A DNA stretch of 64,000 bases from Plantimonas leprariae (lineage in GTDB: Bacteria; Pseudomonadota; Alphaproteobacteria; Rhizobiales; Rhizobiaceae), in contig NZ_VZDO01000009.1 in the NCBI RefSeq assembly GCF_008802405.1, positions 124,001 through 188,000 on the forward strand, read 5' to 3'. Under the pieces are notes generated by a model, which was not told where the DNA came from, did not search any database, and saw only the letters and a list, made by a program, of their open reading frames with translations. The first letter of the stretch is position 1, and every line of letters begins with the position of its first letter. The position numbers and the translations under genes were made by a program. Below, piece by piece: positions 61,067 to 64,000 of this stretch.

Positions 61067-61489
61067 ATGACGAAGGGTGTTCCGATCGGAGAGGCCTCGC
61101 GGGCGAGCGGCATCAAGGTGCCGACGATCCGCTACTACGAGCAGATCGGCCTCCTGCCGTCGCCGCCGAGGACGGAGGGCAACCGACGCCTTTACGACGC
61201 GGGCGACCTGCGCCGGCTCCGCTTCATCCGCCACGCCCGCGAACTCGGCTTCGAGATCGAGCCGATCCGTGAACTCTTGGCCCTTGCGGGTGAGCCCGAT
61301 CGCCCCTGCGAGAGCGCCGACCGCATCGCGGCAGCGCACTTGGCGGACATCGACCACAAGATCGCCCGGCTGACGGCGCTGCGGGCCGAGGTCGCCCGGA
61401 TGACGGACTGCTCGAACCACTCGGTGGCGGAGTGCCGGGTGATCGAGGTGCTTGGCGACCACGGCGAGTGCCTGCACGAAACTCACTGA
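61067..61489 (+). CDS. MerR-family metal-responsive regulator (ZntR/CadR/PbrR type)
   Basis: The 140-aa protein has the MerR winged helix (PIGEASRASGIKVPTIRYYEQIGLLP and NRRLYDAGDLRRLRFIRHAREL) and the dimer helix. Metal-binding residues sit at Cys81 (DRPCESAD), Cys115 (MTDCSNHS) and Cys123 (AECRVIEV), plus a Cys/His-rich tail (GECLHETH). That arrangement fits sensors of divalent Zn, Cd or Pb rather than Cu(I) CueR. It is divergent from the P-ATPase and probably activates it by untwisting the 19-bp-spaced promoter. Confidence 0.92.
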   Translation: MTKGVPIGEASRASGIKVPTIRYYEQIGLLPSPPRTEGNRRLYDAGDLRRLRFIRHARELGFEIEPIRELLALAGEPDRPCESADRIAAAHLADIDHKIARLTALRAEVARMTDCSNHSVAECRVIEVLGDHGECLHETH

Positions 61490-61583
61490 TCCGCAGGCGG
61501 TGCCGAACGTCGGCATGTGGTTCCGTAGCGGTTGCCGCTCCCCGCAAGGGCGGTCCGTAGTGCGGCAGGATGCGGAGGATGGC

Positions 61584-61613
61584 TTGCTTATTACAATTAT
61601 GTTTGGAATATTG
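61584..61613 (+). promoter_or_regulatory. ars promoter/operator region
   Basis: An AT-rich island in GC-rich DNA precedes arsR. TACAAT (61592-61597) resembles a -10 box, and CAAT...ATTG (61594-61613) is an imperfect dyad that could be the ArsR operator. The ATG is only a few bases further and lacks a spaced Shine-Dalgarno, so the transcript may have a very short leader. Confidence 0.5.
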
Positions 61614-61618
61614 CAGGG

Positions 61619-61972
61619 ATGAACGACGACTCAGCCGTTGCTGCCCTGTCCGCCCTCGCTCACACCGACCGCCTCTCGGCCTTCCGGATGCTGGTCCGCG
61701 CCGGCCCGAACGGCATGCCGTCCGGGGAGATCGCCGAGGCCCTGTCCATCCCGCCGACGCGGATGAGCTTCCACCTCGCGACGCTTGAGCGCGCCAAGCT
61801 CCTGCGCTCGTGGCGCGAAGGGCGCCGCGTCCTGTACGCCGCGAGCTACGACGACATGCGCCAGCTCCTCGCCTTCCTGACGGAGGACTGCTGTTCGGGG
61901 AACCCGGAGATCTGCGGGAACCTCGGCGCCGACCTCCTTGCCCCGTCATGCTCGCCGGAGACCTGCTCGTGA
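61619..61972 (+). CDS. arsR: ArsR-family arsenic-responsive repressor
   Basis: The 117-aa winged-helix repressor shows [48 protein letters not shown] (recognition helix) and the wing [15 protein letters not shown]. The metalloid site is probably C-terminal: [11 protein letters not shown] gives Cys91, Cys92 and Cys99, the C-C-x(n)-C arrangement known from the A. ferrooxidans type, while the E. coli-type C-V-C in the recognition helix is absent. A further two Cys lie at the end. It overlaps arsC by 4 bp. Confidence 0.92.
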   Translation: MNDDSAVAALSALAHTDRLSAFRMLVRAGPNGMPSGEIAEALSIPPTRMSFHLATLERAKLLRSWREGRRVLYAASYDDMRQLLAFLTEDCCSGNPEICGNLGADLLAPSCSPETCS

Positions 61973-62382
61973 CCGTCACGATCTACCACAACCCCGCTTG
62001 CGGCACGTCGCGCAACACGCTGGAGATGATCCGCCAGTCCGGCGAGGAGCCGCAGGTGATCGAGTACCTGAAGGAGCCGCCGAGCCGCGAGCGGCTGATC
62101 GAACTGATCGATGCCATGGGCATCCGACCGCGCGACCTCCTGCGCGAGAAGGGCACGCCCTACGACGAACTCGGGCTCGGGGACGTATCTCTGTCCGACG
62201 ATGCCCTCCTCGATGCCATGATGGCGCACCCGATCCTGATCAACCGCCCGATCGTCGTGACGGACAGGGGCGCTGCGCTCTGCCGCCCGTCGGAGAAGGT
62301 GCTGCCGCTCCTCACCAACCCCGCCGCGACGTTCACGAAGGAAGACGGGGAAACCGTCGCCGCCTCGGGGCCGGCGGCGTGA
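61969..62382 (+). CDS. arsC: Arsenate reductase (glutaredoxin-dependent)
   Basis: The 137-aa protein starts with [19 protein letters not shown] (catalytic Cys11) and has [19 protein letters not shown], and [26 protein letters not shown] with the conserved Arg in the N-R-P segment. It reduces arsenate to arsenite with glutaredoxin and glutathione. The GTG start is within the arsR stop (GTGA). It feeds arsenite to the ArsB pump encoded two genes later. Confidence 0.94.
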   Translation: MTVTIYHNPACGTSRNTLEMIRQSGEEPQVIEYLKEPPSRERLIELIDAMGIRPRDLLREKGTPYDELGLGDVSLSDDALLDAMMAHPILINRPIVVTDRGAALCRPSEKVLPLLTNPAATFTKEDGETVAASGPAA

Positions 62383-63104
62383 CGGACCCCGCCGCTCTCG
62401 ACCTGCCCTCCGTCGACCTCGACCAGCTTCGACCGATCGACGGGAACGCGCTCGCCAGCCCCGGCGCCCCGACGCACCCGCCGCGCATCCTCGTCCTCCA
62501 CGGCTCGATCCGTGAGCGATCTTACTCCCGCCTCCTGTCCGAGGAGGCCGGTCGCCTGCTTCGCTGGTTCGGCTGCGAGGTGCGCACGTTCGATCCCCGC
62601 GGCCTTCCGCTCCCCGACGGGGCGGAGCCCGACCACCCGAAGGTCAAGGAGCTGCGCGACCTCGCCGACTGGTCCGAGGGCATGGTCTGGGTCAGCCCGG
62701 AACGCCACGGCGCGATGACCGGGATCATGAAGGCGCAGATCGACTGGATCCCGCTGGCGCTCGGCGCCAAGCGCCCGACGCAGGGCAAGACGCTGGCCGT
62801 CATGGAGGTGTCGGGCGGCTCGCAGTCCTTCAACGCCGTGAACCAGATGCGCATCCTCGGCCGCTGGATGCGCATGGTCACGATCCCGAACCAGTCGTCG
62901 GTGCCGAAGGCCTTCCTCGAGTTCGACGAGGCGGGGCGCATGAAGCCGTCGGCCCTCTACAGCCGCGTCGTCGACGTCTGCGAGGAACTGGTGAAGTTCA
63001 CCCACCTCGTGCGCGGTCGCTCGGACTACCTGACGGATCGCTACTCCGAGCGGGTCGAGAGCGCCGAGCAACTCTCGACGCGCGTGAACCAGCGCACCAT
63101 CTGA
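62379..63104 (+). CDS. arsH: ArsH, NADPH-dependent FMN reductase
   Basis: The 241-aa flavodoxin-like enzyme has a variable N-terminus, then [20 protein letters not shown] (FMN phosphate loop), [34 protein letters not shown] and [20 protein letters not shown]. ArsH oxidises trivalent organoarsenicals or acts in redox protection. The GTG start overlaps the arsC stop by 4 bp. arsB begins 22 bp downstream, so all four genes form one operon. Confidence 0.93.
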   Translation: MTDPAALDLPSVDLDQLRPIDGNALASPGAPTHPPRILVLHGSIRERSYSRLLSEEAGRLLRWFGCEVRTFDPRGLPLPDGAEPDHPKVKELRDLADWSEGMVWVSPERHGAMTGIMKAQIDWIPLALGAKRPTQGKTLAVMEVSGGSQSFNAVNQMRILGRWMRMVTIPNQSSVPKAFLEFDEAGRMKPSALYSRVVDVCEELVKFTHLVRGRSDYLTDRYSERVESAEQLSTRVNQRTI

Positions 63105-63126
63105 TCCTCTTGTCCCCGGACCGTCC

Positions 63127-64000
63127 ATGCTCGCCCTCGCGATCTTCGTCGCCACGCTCGTCCTCGTCATATGGCAGCCCCGGGGCCTTGGCATCGGATG
63201 GTCGGCGCTCGCCGGCGCCGCGGTCGCGTTGGCGACCGGCGTCGTGGGCTGGGGCGACGTCGGGACGGTCTGGGAGATCGTCTGGGACGCGACCTTCACC
63301 TTCGTCGCGCTGATCATCATCTCGCTCGTCCTCGACGAGGCCGGGTTCTTCGCTTGGGCGGCTCTCCACGTCGCCCGCTGGGGCGGAGGCAACGGGCGGC
63401 GGCTGTTCCCGCTCGTCGTTCTGCTGGGTGCGGCGATCGCCGCCGTTTTCGCCAACGACGGGGCCGCGCTGCTTCTCACCCCGATCGTGCTCGCCATCCT
63501 CCTGCGCCTCGACTTCCCGCCGGCCGGGGCGCTCGCCTTCGTCGTCGCCTGCGGGTTCGTCGCCGACACGACCAGCCTGCCGCTCGTCGTGTCGAACCTC
63601 GTGAACATCGTCACCGCGAACTTCTTCGACGTGTCCTTCGGCCGCTACGCCGCGGTCATGGTTCCGGTGAACCTCGTCTCGCTGCTAGCGACGCTCCTTG
63701 TCCTATGGGCCTACTTCCGGAAGGATGTTCCGGCGACCTACGATGTGCGCCAGCTTGAGGCCCCCGGCAGCGCGATCCGCGACCGGGCCGTGTTCCGGAC
63801 CGCGTTCCCGCTCCTCGGGCTCCTGCTCGTCGCCTACTTCGTGACCGGGCCGCTCGGCATGCCGATCGCGTTCGTGACGGGCGCCGCCGCCCTCGTCCTC
63901 CTGGCGGTCGCGGGACGGTGGTTCTCCGGCGGACGCGGTGCGGTGGTCGACCTGCCGAAGGTCCTGCGCGGGGCGCCGTGGCAGATCGTCCTGTTCTCGA
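63127..64000 (+). CDS. arsB: Arsenite efflux transporter ArsB (3' end outside window)
   Basis: ATG 63127 opens a frame that stays open to the window edge (291 codons of a family usually about 420-430 long). It shows [61 protein letters not shown] and [20 protein letters not shown], hallmarks of the ArsB permease. The protein exports arsenite or antimonite across the inner membrane. No arsA ATPase gene is seen upstream, so it may work as a secondary carrier. Confidence 0.93.
   Translation, partial: MLALAIFVATLVLVIWQPRGLGIGWSALAGAAVALATGVVGWGDVGTVWEIVWDATFTFVALIIISLVLDEAGFFAWAALHVARWGGGNGRRLFPLVVLLGAAIAAVFANDGAALLLTPIVLAILLRLDFPPAGALAFVVACGFVADTTSLPLVVSNLVNIVTANFFDVSFGRYAAVMVPVNLVSLLATLLVLWAYFRKDVPATYDVRQLEAPGSAIRDRAVFRTAFPLLGLLLVAYFVTGPLGMPIAFVTGAAALVLLAVAGRWFSGGRGAVVDLPKVLRGAPWQIVLFS

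Larger units (their letters stand above)
49499..64000. mobile_element. Genomic island in comM with metal/arsenic resistance cargo (right end outside window)
   Basis: The island is at least 14.5 kb. It carries a large serine recombinase at its left edge, a C5 methyltransferase with an XRE/ImmA module, a small resolvase, a MerR-controlled metal operon and ars genes. The lost 5' part of comM is not found up to 64000, so the right junction lies beyond. Gene content and target disruption are the evidence for transfer; codon use is slightly less biased to G/C third positions in the methyltransferase/ImmA part. Confidence 0.82.

Noticed and set aside
1-64000. rRNA or tRNA genes and CRISPR arrays
   Set aside because: I saw no rRNA-like blocks, no cloverleaf with a T-loop GGTTCGAATCC-type box, and no regular direct-repeat array. 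In particular no tRNA lies at the island junction at 49.5 kb.

Overview
This 64 kb window is very GC-rich chromosomal DNA from an alphaproteobacterium, most likely of the order Hyphomicrobiales (Rhizobiales). The inference rests on the cobNW/cobO-type cobalamin genes behind a cobalamin riboswitch, the osmoregulated periplasmic glucan (OPG) genes, a BrnT/BrnA pair and the codon style. Genus cannot be fixed from sequence alone.

Positions 1-18.6 kb are a mixed housekeeping/accessory stretch: a gene end, a luciferase-like monooxygenase, a GT4 glycosyltransferase, a 770-bp gene-free hairpin-rich gap, an intact LysE exporter followed by a LysE pseudogene with one nonsense codon, soluble transhydrogenase SthA, a class III nucleotide cyclase divergent from a MarR regulator, aldose epimerase, BrnTA, a frameshifted P-loop kinase, an SMP-30 lactonase, and a glucan block (opgG, a small unknown gene, opgH, opgC). 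An oxalate/formate-type MFS carrier follows with two tiny membrane proteins.

Positions 18.6-41.2 kb hold most of a cobalamin pathway in several transcription units. They are cobT; cobS; cobB-cobD; cbiD-cobK; the tightly coupled operon cbiX-cobH-cobL-cobI-cbiG/cobJ-cobM; a TSUP permease with cobQ; and, after a clear cobalamin riboswitch, cobU-cobW-cobN-cobO. The set is a mosaic. CbiX, full-length CbiG and CbiD belong to the cobalt-early route, while CobN belongs to the late-insertion route. No cobG or cobF is present here. A second, degenerate riboswitch-like leader precedes cbiX, whose product carries a very histidine-rich tail.

Positions 41.2-48.6 kb carry an acyltransferase, a three-subunit molybdenum aldehyde oxidoreductase of the PaoABC type without an export signal, adenosine kinase and a periplasmic PQQ-type sugar dehydrogenase.

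From about 49.5 kb to the end of the window lies a genomic island. It has split comM/yifB immediately before its Walker A motif: the C-terminal half remains on the left, and the N-terminal half is absent up to 64 kb. A large serine recombinase sits at the junction. Next comes a probable defence or maintenance module (a C5 cytosine methyltransferase divergent from an unknown 205-aa protein plus an XRE/ImmA metallopeptidase), then a small resolvase. The cargo is metal resistance. One seven-gene operon (Zn/Cd/Pb-type P-ATPase, ICMT-like protein, DUF411, PCu(A)C, SCO, DsbB, DsbA-like) lies behind a textbook MerR promoter. It is followed by arsR-arsC-arsH-arsB, with arsB running off the end.
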